Numbered from the stretch's first letter, positions 1 to 9,525 are shown. The stretch: DNA of 64,000 nt from Amycolatopsis taiwanensis DSM 45107 (GCF_000519205.1 NZ_JAFB01000039.1:1-64000); one strand, 5' to 3'. Numbers and translations: made by a program. Notes: generated by a model from the sequence alone, not told the origin.

Positions 1-299
1 ACTCATCCCAGAACCCCTTGCCCAGCTCTGGTTTCGATGTCATTTTGATCATAACGACGCGTCTTCGATGGTTCACTTGTATTCGCCTTCCCGACCCCCA
101 CCTGACACCGTCTCGCAGTGCCTTTTCCCTGTCGCTCACCACCACGACTCATTCACCGCAGCAACACAGGGCGGTTTGAGATCTCCGCCTGCACAGCGAT
201 CCCGAAGGGCCCACCTTCATCACAAACACAGCACCGCTCCAGTTCAGATCTCGCCTTCTACACCGAAACCCTCCCCTTTCACGTTCATGGCACACACAA

Positions 300-749
300 G
301 GCATCATCCCAGCCTGGCTGGCCAACGAGATCGCCAACGGCGACAACACCACCCTCCGTCGCATCATCACCGACCCCGACGACGGACAAATCATCTCCGT
401 CGGCCGCCGCTCCTACCGGCCACCCGCCGCACTGGCACGCCTGGCCTACGCCCGAGATCGCGAATGCAGGTCCCCCGCGTGCCATCGACCCGCGCAGGTC
501 TGCGAGCTCGACCACGTCGACGAGTGGGAAGCAGACGACGGCGAAACAGCGTACGACAACCTGGCCTCGTTCTGCACGAAGGACCACCATATCAAGGACC
601 TGCCCGGCTGGTCGTACACAATGGACAAAGAGACCGGCGAGATCACCATCACGACACCTACCGATGACCAGTACACCAGCAAACCCGAGCCCCTCCACGA
701 ACCCCGCGAAAACCCACTCCCCGACGCCGACGAACCACCACCCTTCTGA
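300..749 (+). pseudogene. HNH endonuclease (13E12/DUF222 type) C-terminal relic
   Basis: The frame from about 300 to the TGA at 747-749 reads as the C-terminal ~149 residues of an actinobacterial DUF222/HNH protein. It begins GIIPAWLANEIA. It then has an ECRSPAC...C zinc-knuckle-like stretch, the DH of the HNH motif (CELDHVDEW), the central N (YDNLASFC) and the final HH (CTKDHH). All HNH core residues are therefore present. There is no start codon, and the N-terminal ~two thirds of the family is missing: upstream of 300 the similarity is lost and the reading frames are broken. This makes a decayed remnant more likely than a working gene. These genes occur in many copies in actinobacteria and often decay. 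Confidence 0.7.
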
Positions 750-788
750 ATTCAGGGTCGGCGATGATTTTGGTATGCGTCTGATGCG

Positions 789-914
789 TTGTCGTTGACC
801 GCACATTGCCGCCTGGGTGACTGGACCAAGGCCGGGCTACGGCACAGAGTCCACCGCACTGTGCTCGACAAGTTCGGCAGCAGAGGGTTGCTCGACTGGT
901 CCCGCGCCACCCTC
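789..914 (+). pseudogene. IS5-family transposase fragment
   Basis: About 42 codons resemble the N-terminal region of IS5-family DDE transposases: CRLGDWTKAGL, then HRTVLDKFGSRGLLDWSRA, matching the family pattern of a W-rich helix, H-x-x-x-LD and LDWSRA. The frame then runs into unrelated residues, and no DDE catalytic core follows before the next gene at 1043. The rest of 750-1042 shows nothing else I recognise. It lies beside the HNH relic, so the left edge of the window looks like a decayed mobile-DNA zone. The call rests on a short motif only. Confidence 0.4.
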
Positions 915-1042
915 AATAGACGGGACGCCGTAGGTGCCTGCGGTGTTGTTCATGCACCAGGTGTTTCGTATCGTCACGGTCCTGGTCGCCGATCGAGCAC
1001 CGACGGCCCACAGGCACCTTACGACGAGCCCTAAGGAACCCC

Positions 1043-2500
1043 TCAGTTGCCGCGCAGCGGGCGTCCGGGGAACGCGTCTGCTTGCAGCGCACCGTCGCGT
1101 ACGACGAACGTGCCGTCCACCAGCAGGTGGCAAACGCCCTGCGCAGGCCGGGTGGAATCGGCGAAGGTGGCCCGGTCGCTGACCGTTTCCGGGTCGATCA
1201 CGACGATGTCGGCGTCGGCGCCGACGGCGAGATGGCCCTTGCCCCGGATGTCGGCGCACACCTGGTCGAGCACGCGCGCGGGCAGGTAGGAGCAGCGGCG
1301 GAAGGCTTCCAGCCAGCTCCACAGGCCGTGTTCGCGCACCATCAGCCGCAGCGACTTGGTGAACGTGCCCGCCGTCCGCGGGTGGGTTCGCCCGCCGGGC
1401 GGCAGCGGCCATTCGGTGCTTTCCCTCGTCCCATCCTGCCAGGTGACGAACATCGCGTCGCTGGCGACGATGCTGTCGGCGAATTCGAGGGCACCGCGTA
1501 GCAGCGCGCGATCGGCCTCAGCGCGCTCGTCGAGATAGTGCACGATGCACGGCGCGCCGGGATCGGCTGCACGAACCGCGCGCAACCGCGCTTCGTCGGC
1601 GATGCGTTCCCCGGTCTCGACGAGCACGAGGTCGGAGGGAACCATGCCCCACGCGGGAAGCCGTTCCGGGGAAAGGAAAAACGCGCCGATCGCGGTCGAA
1701 CCGGCGCCGTAGGGGTAAGCCTCGACGGTGACCCGCGAACCGGCCGACCTCGACTGGTCCAATGTAGACAAGACGCGGTCGATGTGCCTACGGGACGTGC
1801 TGTTCACGTGGCAGTGGTGCATGGCCGCGCCGGTCTCCCCGGCGGCGATGGTGATTTCGGTGGAACCGTCCACGGGTGTCGTCGGATCCGCCTCGATGAG
1901 CTCGCGCACATGCGTGAAGGTCGGCACGTCCAGACGCGACGCGAGTCGCGCCACGTCAAGGAATTCGGCCGGATCGGTGCGCGGCGCGTAGCCGAGCAGG
2001 ATGCCGACGCCGAGCCCGCCCGCGCCGAGTTCCTTCTCGAGCCGGCCGAGCCAGGTGGTGCGTTCGGCGGCTGTCGAGGACCGCTGCCATTCCGGTTCGC
2101 CCAGCACGGCGAGCGTGTCCTGCGTTTCGGTGCCGGTGTGCGCCACGAACCGCGCACCGGCCCAGGAAGCGGCGTACCCGTAGTGCAGCGGGCGTCCCTG
2201 CTGCGCGGCAGCGTCGTAGGCGTCGGCCACCCGTGGCGCCCCGGCCTCCAGTTCCAGGGTGGCGCATACCCCGTCCATCGCCTGCAACCGCTGCCCGGCG
2301 ATCGAGTCCACGTGACTGTGCAGGTCGATGAAGCCCGGCCCGACGACGAGCCCACTCACGTCGAGCACCACCGCATCGGGCGGTGCGGTCAACTGGTCGC
2401 CGACCGCGGCGACCTTCCCGGCACTGACCAGGAGATCCGTCGTTCGCGAGAGGCCGGTTCCCGGGTCGCACACCAACCCGCCCCGCAGCAGTACATCCAT
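1043..2500 (-). CDS. N-acyl-D-amino-acid deacylase-like amidohydrolase
   Basis: A 485-residue member of the D-aminoacylase branch of the amidohydrolase superfamily, predicted to hydrolyse N-acyl-D-amino acids or related amides in the cytoplasm. The N-terminal composite beta-sandwich (residues 1-55) is followed by the metal-binding HSHVD at 61-65 (H61, H63). A C-terminal GHLAVGADADIVVIDPETV segment is typical of the family. No signal peptide is seen. The ATG at 2500 has a good AGGAGG about 7 bases upstream and starts 1 base after the stop of the beta-lactamase-fold gene, so it is the last gene of the operon read from about 5905. The FAD amino-acid oxidoreductase in the same operon would act on the freed D-amino acid; that link is inference. 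Dihydropyrimidinase-like activity is a less likely alternative. Confidence 0.85.
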   Translation of the reverse strand: MDVLLRGGLVCDPGTGLSRTTDLLVSAGKVAAVGDQLTAPPDAVVLDVSGLVVGPGFIDLHSHVDSIAGQRLQAMDGVCATLELEAGAPRVADAYDAAAQQGRPLHYGYAASWAGARFVAHTGTETQDTLAVLGEPEWQRSSTAAERTTWLGRLEKELGAGGLGVGILLGYAPRTDPAEFLDVARLASRLDVPTFTHVRELIEADPTTPVDGSTEITIAAGETGAAMHHCHVNSTSRRHIDRVLSTLDQSRSAGSRVTVEAYPYGAGSTAIGAFFLSPERLPAWGMVPSDLVLVETGERIADEARLRAVRAADPGAPCIVHYLDERAEADRALLRGALEFADSIVASDAMFVTWQDGTRESTEWPLPPGGRTHPRTAGTFTKSLRLMVREHGLWSWLEAFRRCSYLPARVLDQVCADIRGKGHLAVGADADIVVIDPETVSDRATFADSTRPAQGVCHLLVDGTFVVRDGALQADAFPGRPLRGN

Positions 2501-2501
2501 C

Positions 2502-3380
2502 TCAGTTCCTCCTCAGTACCTCGATGGCCCGCGCGGCGGCGAACCCGATGAACGCGTCCCGTTCCGGAGCTTGCGCGCGGGCGTCGACGGCTTCGGTGAA
2601 TACTGCGACCGCGAACCGCCCTCCGTCGTCGTACTCTACGACGCCGACCTCGTTGCGGATTGTCGGTAGTGTGCCGGTCTTCCCGCTGATGCGCACGTCG
2701 TCGGTGTGGAACCCGGAACGAAGCCGATGCGGCCACACCTGTAAGCCGAGCCAGCGTCGCACCTCTGCACACGCTTGCGGCGGTGCGGCCTCGTCGCGCC
2801 AGATCATGCCGAGCAGCCTGGTCATGTCCTCGGGCGTGGTGCGGCAGGTCTGGTCCGGCTGGAGAGCACGAAGCTTCCGCAGTTGCTGCGGGGACAGCTT
2901 CGTGAGCAGGCGCTCATCGTCCTCATAGGACAAGCCGAGGTCCTCGCCGATGGTGGCGAGCAGTTCCGCGCAGTCCTGGTCGATCACGGTCGCGGTGAGC
3001 CCGAGGCGGTCCAGCAGAGACCGGACCGCGGGTTTGCCGACCCGCGCGAACACCAGGTCCGTCGCGACGTTGTCGCTGATCCCGATCATCAGGGTGGCCA
3101 GCGCGTCGAGCGACAATGTGGCCGGATGGCGGAAGGTGGCGAGACCGTACGGGGAAGGCACCTTCGGCCCGGCCGGCACGGTGACCTGCTCGGCGAGATC
3201 GCATTCGCCGGCCACTGCCTGCCGCGCGAGTTCGACCGCGACCGGGACCTTGAACACCGAAGCCGTCACGACCGGTTCGGCCGAGGAGATACCGAAACTG
3301 GCGGTCCCGTCGATGTCAGTGGCATGCATGCGGACCCGCAGGCCGAGTTCGTCCGCGCGTGCGGTGATCTCCCGCTCCAT
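2502..3380 (-). CDS. Cytoplasmic class A beta-lactamase-fold serine hydrolase
   Basis: A 292-residue serine hydrolase of the beta-lactamase/penicillin-binding fold. The three active-site elements are visible at family spacing: SVFK at 41-44 (nucleophile S41, K44), SDN at 102-104 and KTG at 234-236. No signal peptide or lipobox is seen, and I cannot find the omega-loop ExxLN of true class A beta-lactamases. Both argue against a secreted resistance enzyme and for an intracellular amidase or peptidase. The ATG at 3380 shares its A with the TGA of the upstream transporter (TGATG) and has AAAGGAG upstream. It lies between a carrier and a D-aminoacylase, which points to a D-amino-acid amide, ester or peptide substrate (inference). 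Confidence 0.85.
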   Translation of the reverse strand: MEREITARADELGLRVRMHATDIDGTASFGISSAEPVVTASVFKVPVAVELARQAVAGECDLAEQVTVPAGPKVPSPYGLATFRHPATLSLDALATLMIGISDNVATDLVFARVGKPAVRSLLDRLGLTATVIDQDCAELLATIGEDLGLSYEDDERLLTKLSPQQLRKLRALQPDQTCRTTPEDMTRLLGMIWRDEAAPPQACAEVRRWLGLQVWPHRLRSGFHTDDVRISGKTGTLPTIRNEVGVVEYDDGGRFAVAVFTEAVDARAQAPERDAFIGFAAARAIEVLRRN

Positions 3381-4636
3381 CAGACTCCTTTCGCCGTGAA
3401 ACTGAAATCCTCGGCGCGCTGCGGGATCCGCACCGCCAGCACGGCGCCGATCAGGCTCGCGACCACGAGCAGCCCGAACGCCGCCGGATAGGAGAAGCCG
3501 TCGACCAGCATCCCGAGCAGCAGCGGCGCGCTCGCACCCGCGACCTGCCCACCGAAGTTGATCACACCCATCCCGGAGCCGGTCAGCGCGGACGGGAACA
3601 CTCGCATCGGCAGGCCGAACAGGCACATCGAGCCGAGCCCGTCGATGGCCATCGCGAGCGCCTCGAAGAGGATGAACTGGCCGGCGCTGGTCGCCAGGGC
3701 CATCGGGACGAGCAGGCACGCCGTGGTGAGCGTGGTGGCGAACAGATACCAGCGCGGGCGCGCGTTGAAGTAGCGATCGAACAGCCACCCGCCGAGGACC
3801 GTGGTGGCGAAGCTGACCAGCGGGGGGATGGCGGCGAGCACGCCGATCTTGGCGAGGGAGACGCCCTTGCTCTCCAGCAGGTAACTCGGCACCCAGGTGA
3901 TCAGGCCGTACACGATGAAGTTCTTCGCGCAGAACAGGCCGGCCAACAACCACACCTGCGGTGAGCTGAGCACCGCGCGGCGTGCCTCGGGCGAGGGTTT
4001 CGGCGGCCGCTTCACCGACTCGCGCATCCTGGCGGGCAGCTTCCGCGGAATCAGCAGCCAGAGCACGATGCCGAGCACGGCACCAACGGCCGCCAGCCAC
4101 ACGAACGAACCGCGCCAGCCGTAGGCGATCAGCAACGGCGCCACGATCAGCGGCGTGATCCCGCTGCCGATGCCGCTCGCGGACATCACGATGCCCATGA
4201 CCGTTCCGCGGTTCTTCGGCGTGGTGCGTTCGGCCACGGTCTTGAACGAGACTGCCGGGAAAAACCCTTGGGAGGCACCGAAAGTGGCGCGCAGGATCAG
4301 CAGGATGGCGAAGGACCCGGCCAGCGCGGTGAACATGGTGAATGCGGACCACAGCAGCAAGGTCGCCAGCAGCAGCACTCGCGCGCCGACGCGATCGGCA
4401 AGGACACCGGCCGGGATCTGGCAGAGCATGTACACCACGGCGAACACCGTGACGAGCAATCCCTGCTGGGTCTTGGAAAGATCGAATTCCGCGCCGATCG
4501 AAGGAAGCGCCATGCTGATCGCGAACCGGTCGACGTAGTCGATCGTGTAGGCCAGCAACAGCACGACACCGGTCATGATGCCGATCCGCCGCACCCGCCT
4601 GGTGTCCGGCTCGACCTCGACAAGTTCATCCACCAT
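3380..4636 (-). CDS. MFS transporter, anion:cation symporter-like
   Basis: About 418 residues with the 12 hydrophobic segments of the major facilitator superfamily. The cytoplasmic-loop signature is ADRVGAR after helix 2. The early DYVDRFAISMALP and the ATFGASQGFFPA segment resemble the ACS family that imports carboxylates and sugar acids. I prefer the ATG at 4636 over the in-frame ATG at 4648, because GGAGG lies 5 bases before 4636 and overlaps the upstream ATG itself. The gene is translationally coupled to the hydrolase gene (TGATG) and follows the FAD oxidoreductase gene by 33 bases. It is probably the substrate importer of the D-amino-acid operon; the cargo is unknown. Confidence 0.88.
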   Translation of the reverse strand: MVDELVEVEPDTRRVRRIGIMTGVVLLLAYTIDYVDRFAISMALPSIGAEFDLSKTQQGLLVTVFAVVYMLCQIPAGVLADRVGARVLLLATLLLWSAFTMFTALAGSFAILLILRATFGASQGFFPAVSFKTVAERTTPKNRGTVMGIVMSASGIGSGITPLIVAPLLIAYGWRGSFVWLAAVGAVLGIVLWLLIPRKLPARMRESVKRPPKPSPEARRAVLSSPQVWLLAGLFCAKNFIVYGLITWVPSYLLESKGVSLAKIGVLAAIPPLVSFATTVLGGWLFDRYFNARPRWYLFATTLTTACLLVPMALATSAGQFILFEALAMAIDGLGSMCLFGLPMRVFPSALTGSGMGVINFGGQVAGASAPLLLGMLVDGFSYPAAFGLLVVASLIGAVLAVRIPQRAEDFSFTAKGV

Positions 4637-4669
4637 CGCGACCTCCATTGACGCCGTAGTGGTCAGTGA

Positions 4670-5905
4670 TCACCGGGTCGGGTCCAGCCAGGCAAGTTCT
4701 GCGGGCATCGCGCCGGTGGCGATGTGCTCGGCGAGCATCCGCCCGGTGAGCGGGCCGAGCGTCACACCCCACATGCCGTGGCCGCCCGCCACGTAGACGC
4801 CTTCGGTCGCCGACGGCCCCACCAGCGGGATCCCGTCCGCGCTCAGTGGCCGTGCGCCGACCCAGCGGTGCTCGGCACGGTCCCAGTCGGCGCCCGTGAG
4901 CAGTGGACGGAGCGCGCGAATGATCGTCGCGATCGCGCGGTGGTCCAGCGGTGCGTCCGGCCGCTGGAACTCCATCACGCCGGTGACCCGCACCCGGTCA
5001 CCGCGCGGGGCGAGCGCGGACCGCGCACCGGGGAAATACAGCGGGCCGGCGAGCGGTTGCCGCACCGGCACGGTGAAGCTGTAGCCGCGGCCGCCGAACT
5101 GGGGCATCCGAACGCCGTGCTCCGCGGCCAGTGCGGGCAGCCACGCACCGTTGGCGAGCACGACCGCGTCGGCCTCGCGCCGGCCGTCGGAGCATTCGAC
5201 GACCACTCCCCCGCCATGCCTACGCACACCCGTGACGTTGACCTGCTCGGTGACCTGGCCACCCCGGTCGCGGACGTGCTCGGCGAGCGCGGCGGTGTAG
5301 GCGACCGGATCGAGCCAGCGCTGCCCGCGCACCCGCATGGCGAAGCCGATCCGGTCGGTGAGCAACGGTTCGGCGGCCTTCGCCTCGGCGCCGCTGAGCA
5401 GGTCCACCTCGACCCGCTGGCCGCTCGCGGCCACCCCGGCGAGCTCGTGATGCAAACCGGCGGCTGCGGCGACATCTCCGAACGCGGCGAGCACATCGGC
5501 CTCGTGTATCTCGGCGGGCACGCCGGCCGAAAGCTGCGCGTCGAAGGACTCGAAGATCTGTTCGTTCAGGCCGCGATATCCGGCCATGGCGCGTTTCCAT
5601 TGCGGCCACGTGCAGTGACGGGTCATCCGGAGCAGGAAACGGGCAAGTTCTTGATCGGCCCGCACGGGCAGCCGAACCGGCGAATTCCGGTCGAGGACGG
5701 CGCGTATCCCGTAACGCAGGATCGACGGTTCCGGAAGCGGCACCGTGAACGCGGGGGCGACGAAGCCGGCGTTGCCCCACGAGGCACCATGCCCGGCCCT
5801 GCCCCGGTCGAGCACCTCCACTTCGACGTCGTAGTCCTGTAGTGACCACGCGCAGGACAACCCGACCATGCCCGCACCGATCACCACTACCCGCCGGGGA
5901 CGCAT
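4670..5905 (-). CDS. FAD-dependent D-amino-acid dehydrogenase-like (DAO family)
   Basis: A 411-residue glycine/D-amino-acid oxidase family flavoprotein. The dinucleotide-binding motif VVVIGAGMVGLSCA is at residues 6-19, the family HGASWGNAGFV follows near 40-50, and the C-terminal FAD-contact block GGHGMWGVTLGP is near 385. The ATG at 5905 is chosen because the Rossmann strand begins directly after it; the frame extends further upstream but with non-family residues. GGAGGA lies about 10 bases upstream. It is predicted to deaminate D-amino acids oxidatively to 2-oxo acids, passing electrons to a quinone or oxygen. It heads the operon with an MFS carrier, a serine hydrolase and a D-aminoacylase, under the PucR regulator encoded just upstream. 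Confidence 0.88.
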   Translation of the reverse strand: MRPRRVVVIGAGMVGLSCAWSLQDYDVEVEVLDRGRAGHGASWGNAGFVAPAFTVPLPEPSILRYGIRAVLDRNSPVRLPVRADQELARFLLRMTRHCTWPQWKRAMAGYRGLNEQIFESFDAQLSAGVPAEIHEADVLAAFGDVAAAAGLHHELAGVAASGQRVEVDLLSGAEAKAAEPLLTDRIGFAMRVRGQRWLDPVAYTAALAEHVRDRGGQVTEQVNVTGVRRHGGGVVVECSDGRREADAVVLANGAWLPALAAEHGVRMPQFGGRGYSFTVPVRQPLAGPLYFPGARSALAPRGDRVRVTGVMEFQRPDAPLDHRAIATIIRALRPLLTGADWDRAEHRWVGARPLSADGIPLVGPSATEGVYVAGGHGMWGVTLGPLTGRMLAEHIATGAMPAELAWLDPTR

Positions 5906-6083
5906 CGAACTCGTTCCTCCTCCACCGCCACGTCGCAATACGCTGAACCTAGGCGGGCCACGACACGGCCTCTTCGTTGCGCACACCCAATCGGGCGGGG
6001 CAGATTCGTTGGATCCGACGAAGCCCCCGGTGTTTCGAAGGCGCGCGGTCGCCTCGGCCAGAACCACGGACCTTGAACGCGCG

Positions 6084-7703
6084 CTAGCCGGGCAGCACCC
6101 GCAGCTGCAGCATCGCGGCGAACCGCGCCTCCGGATCGCCGAGGTCGATGCCGCCGACCTCGGTCAGCCTGCGCAACCGGTAGCGGAAGGTGTTCGGGTG
6201 AACGTGCACCGCCTCCGCCGCGACGCCGACATCGCCGAAGGCGTCGAGCCAGGCGGCCAGTGTCGGCACGAGGCTGGCTCCGTGGCGCTCGTCGTAGTCC
6301 CGCAGCCGCGCGAGTGCCCCGCTGAACCGGTCGCCGTTGCCCACCGCCAGATCGCGCAACTCCAGCAACAACACCTGCGGGTGCACGTCGTCGAAACGCG
6401 CCACCTTCCGGCTGCCCGGCCGGTCCCGGAGGGCCCGCAGCGCGCGATCGGCACAGTGCTTCGCCGGCGCCAGTTCCGCGGTCGTGTGCGCGCCCAGGCC
6501 GACACCGATCACCGCGTCGGTGCGCGACCGGTTGAGGAAGTCCTCGGCGATCCGGACCGCGCGCTGCTCGGCCTCCACGCCGCACCGGTCGACCGGAAGC
6601 AGTCCGTACACCACATGACCGAGCAACGCGACCGCACTGCGCGGATGCATGGCGGCGAGGTGCATCGCGAACCCGTCCCGCACCCGCTGCCGCTCGGTTT
6701 CCCTGCTGGCCTCCTCGACGATGGTCTCCGCTTCCCCGGTGGGATCGAGCAGGCCGAGCGCCAGCACGACCACGGGCGTCCCGGCAAGCCCGAGCCGGTC
6801 GAGCGCGGAGTGCGCACCCGGCCCACCCTCCAGCGCGGTGCTGAGCAGGTCCGCGCGCAACCGCCCGCTCACATCGGCTCCGGCGCGCACTCGCAACAGG
6901 TGCAGGGCCACCAGCTTCGCCGCGTCGACCAGCACCGCCTCCCGCTCGGCGGAAAGCGGTTCGCTTACCGCGGCCCAGATCGAGCCGAGCAGTTCGTCGC
7001 CGGCTCGCACGGCGATGGCCGCCCGCGCCATCGTGATCGACTCGTCGCCGAACACCGCGCTGTCCACGTAGATCGCCCGGCGGCTGCGGTAAAGCTCGTC
7101 GAACACACCGGTTTCGGTGAGCAACCGCGAATAGCGCCGCGGGACCTGCCTGCCCAGCACCGTCTCCACGCGGGAACGATCCGCCCGGTCCTGGTGACCG
7201 GAGAAGGCCAGCACCCGCGAGCCGCGATCCTCGATCGTCACCGGCGCGTCCAGCTGCGCGGCGATCGCATTCGCCAGCGAGAACAGGTCACCGGACGGGA
7301 AGCCGCCCAGCGTCTCGGCGTCCTCGGCGGGAACGCCGTCGTCGATCAGCACCGAACGCAGCAACGCCGCCAGCTGCACCCAGGAAGCACCGGCCGCGAC
7401 GCCGAGCAGCACCACGTTCGCCTCGGCCGCGGCGGCACGAACCCGTTCGTCGCACGGAACCGGCGAGCGGATCACCAGCGCCCCGGCACGACCGGCCAGC
7501 AGCCCGAGCAGCACGGCGATCTCCGCCGCATCGTGCACGCCCACCCCGAGGACCACCGCGGACTGCGGGATCACCAGCTCGTCCGCGGCATCGTGGATCA
7601 CGACCCCTTCGATCCTCGTCACCCCGGCCGGATCGCCACAGATCACTTCCAGCAACGTGCCGCCGAGATCCTCGATGACCCTCGCCAAGCTCGCCCGAAC
7701 CAT
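6084..7703 (-). CDS. PucR-family transcriptional regulator
   Basis: A 539-residue regulator. The C-terminus (about 490-535) is the PucR helix-turn-helix: AAEAVHVHPNTFRYRLRRL followed by a family-typical GIDLGDPEARFAAMLQL. The N-terminal ~120 residues resemble the purine-catabolism PucR domain (MVRASLARVIEDLGG...), and a GAF/GGDEF-like middle fills the rest. It lies 178 bases upstream of the FAD oxidoreductase gene on the same strand and is the probable local regulator of that operon. PucR proteins usually respond to nitrogenous catabolic substrates (family knowledge). The next gene upstream, 50 bases away, is a second PucR-type gene that is only distantly similar. Confidence 0.88.
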   Translation of the reverse strand: MVRASLARVIEDLGGTLLEVICGDPAGVTRIEGVVIHDAADELVIPQSAVVLGVGVHDAAEIAVLLGLLAGRAGALVIRSPVPCDERVRAAAAEANVVLLGVAAGASWVQLAALLRSVLIDDGVPAEDAETLGGFPSGDLFSLANAIAAQLDAPVTIEDRGSRVLAFSGHQDRADRSRVETVLGRQVPRRYSRLLTETGVFDELYRSRRAIYVDSAVFGDESITMARAAIAVRAGDELLGSIWAAVSEPLSAEREAVLVDAAKLVALHLLRVRAGADVSGRLRADLLSTALEGGPGAHSALDRLGLAGTPVVVLALGLLDPTGEAETIVEEASRETERQRVRDGFAMHLAAMHPRSAVALLGHVVYGLLPVDRCGVEAEQRAVRIAEDFLNRSRTDAVIGVGLGAHTTAELAPAKHCADRALRALRDRPGSRKVARFDDVHPQVLLLELRDLAVGNGDRFSGALARLRDYDERHGASLVPTLAAWLDAFGDVGVAAEAVHVHPNTFRYRLRRLTEVGGIDLGDPEARFAAMLQLRVLPG

Positions 7704-7752
7704 TCGGGCACATTAACCGAACGATCCTCCTGAAGTGGTGTTTCAACAGTTT

Positions 7753-9525
7753 CTAGGGCGGCGGGGCGAGTTCGGCGTCCAGGGTCTCGTTGACCCGCAT
7801 CAGCATGTCGATGTGATGCGCCAGCCAAACCATGAACTGGCTGTCCGCCGATCGAATGTCCATGTTCAGCACGCGGCTGACCCGGTTCAGCTTGTACAGC
7901 GTTGTGTTGCGGTGTAAGCGAAGGCGCCGTGCCGCAGCGTTGAGGTTGCCCGATTCCGCGATATAGGCGAGGACGACGGTCTCCAGGCTGCACGTGTTGC
8001 CGTCCGCCCGGCGCAGCGGTGCGAGGATCTCGCCGGCGAACTGGCGACCGCTTTCGGAGTGCGCCAGCTCACGGATGGCGACGTGGATGCGCAGATCGTC
8101 GTAGCCGACGACCGGGGAGGAGTTGACCCGGCGACCCAGCGCGAGCGCCGTGCGAGCCTCGCGATAACTGGCCGCGACTCCGCCGGCACCGATTCCCCAC
8201 CGCCCGAACGCGACATGCGCGTCCGAGCCGAGACGTTCGCGCAGCACGCGCCGGATGGCGTCGGCGATCTCCCGTATCGAGGTGACCTCGGCGGGGTCGG
8301 CAACGGGACACACCACCACGAGGTTCCCGCCGATCTGCGTCGTCAGGGTGGGCAGGTTCGCGTTGGGGCAGAGCCGTTCGACAACGCGTGCGGCAGCGCT
8401 GAACCGGCGCACTGCCCTGGCATGGTCGGTGAGGGGTGGATCCAGCTCCGCGACATAGACCACGTAGGTGGCGTCGACACCGAACCCGTGGTGCCGGGCT
8501 CGGGCCTGGAGCTGCTGGCCGTCGGAAAAACGACCGTGCACGAGCTCCACGATGAAGTCGCCACGAATCCGTTCCTCGGCTTCGGTGATCGACCGGATCC
8601 GGAGCATCTCCGACCCGATCAGCACGGCGCCCTCGTGCGTGATGATCCGGCGCTGGGCGCGGTCGTGCGGGTCGGCGTCGACCATGTCCAGCGCGGCGGC
8701 GATCCCGGTGATCTCGCCGCCGAAGGTCACCGGTGAGGCGATGAGGACGACGCCACCCCGGCCGTCGCCCACGGGCTCCAGCACGACGGGGTCGACCGGG
8801 ATCGTCCCGGCGGAGAGGCCACCGAGGTGGTCGATCAGGGCACTGACCAGCGGTCCCGCCGGCGGCTTCTCGGCACCGCCGACGCTTTCGTAGGCCAGCA
8901 ACGAGCCGTCCAGATCGACGACCAGCACGGGCGTCTTACCCATGCGCGCCATGCCGTAGGCCAGCGCCTGCACGCCGGCACCCCGGGCGAGGATCTCGGC
9001 GAGCGCGCGGTGCACCCGGTCCCGGTACTCCAGCACATGCGTCGACTGCGCGAGCACCTTGGTGGCGACGAGCTGGCTGACCGTCCGGTAGTCGGCGGTG
9101 GGCGGCAGGAGCGCCAGCGGCAGCTCCACCGCGTCCGCGGCCGCGCGGGCCTCGGGGAAGGACGCCCGCAAGACCGTGGGGGGTCCCATGTCGCCCGGCT
9201 CGATCTGGACCAGGACGGCTACCGCGCCCGCGTCCTTCGCGCGCCGAACGGTCGCGGGCCCCGCATCGCCCCGCAGCAACTCGGCCGGGGCGTGGACCAC
9301 GACGCCTTCGTTGTCCGAGGTCGTGGCCAGTTCCGAAAGCGGCAGGCACCAGCGCACAAACCGCATCGACCCGGACGATCCCGCGACGAGGTTGTTGCGC
9401 AGCAACGGTTCCGCGAGCAGGGCGGCGACCGTGAGCGTCTCGGGAACCTCCGCGTCCCGGCGGGACCGCTGGTGCGGGACTGTTGCCGACGTGTCGTCCA
9501 TCCCTTGCGTCATATGGTGTGCCAT
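7753..9525 (-). CDS. PucR/CdaR-type transcriptional regulator
   Basis: A 590-residue regulator whose last ~60 residues form the PucR C-terminal helix-turn-helix (LNAAARRLRLHRNTTLYKLN). The segment before it resembles the CdaR GGDEF-like domain (GRWGIGAGGVAASYREAR). The N-terminal ~150 residues (VAALLAEPLLRNN...) form the purine-catabolism sensor-like domain. Start ATG 9525 has GGAAG seven bases upstream; in-frame ATGs at 9513 and 9501 lack a better site. A perfect 7-bp dyad spans the start codon, which suggests autoregulation. It is divergent from the aldehyde dehydrogenase/GlcG-like pair and probably controls it (inference). Confidence 0.85.
   Translation of the reverse strand: MAHHMTQGMDDTSATVPHQRSRRDAEVPETLTVAALLAEPLLRNNLVAGSSGSMRFVRWCLPLSELATTSDNEGVVVHAPAELLRGDAGPATVRRAKDAGAVAVLVQIEPGDMGPPTVLRASFPEARAAADAVELPLALLPPTADYRTVSQLVATKVLAQSTHVLEYRDRVHRALAEILARGAGVQALAYGMARMGKTPVLVVDLDGSLLAYESVGGAEKPPAGPLVSALIDHLGGLSAGTIPVDPVVLEPVGDGRGGVVLIASPVTFGGEITGIAAALDMVDADPHDRAQRRIITHEGAVLIGSEMLRIRSITEAEERIRGDFIVELVHGRFSDGQQLQARARHHGFGVDATYVVYVAELDPPLTDHARAVRRFSAAARVVERLCPNANLPTLTTQIGGNLVVVCPVADPAEVTSIREIADAIRRVLRERLGSDAHVAFGRWGIGAGGVAASYREARTALALGRRVNSSPVVGYDDLRIHVAIRELAHSESGRQFAGEILAPLRRADGNTCSLETVVLAYIAESGNLNAAARRLRLHRNTTLYKLNRVSRVLNMDIRSADSQFMVWLAHHIDMLMRVNETLDAELAPPP

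Noticed and set aside
2502-3380. Secreted beta-lactamase resistance gene
   Set aside because: No signal peptide, no visible ExxLN omega loop, and the operon context is D-amino-acid catabolism.
2502-4352. A 616-residue fusion of transporter and beta-lactamase-like protein
   Set aside because: The N-terminal half is an out-of-frame Arg-rich reading of the MFS gene; the real hydrolase starts at 3380 with its own ribosome site.
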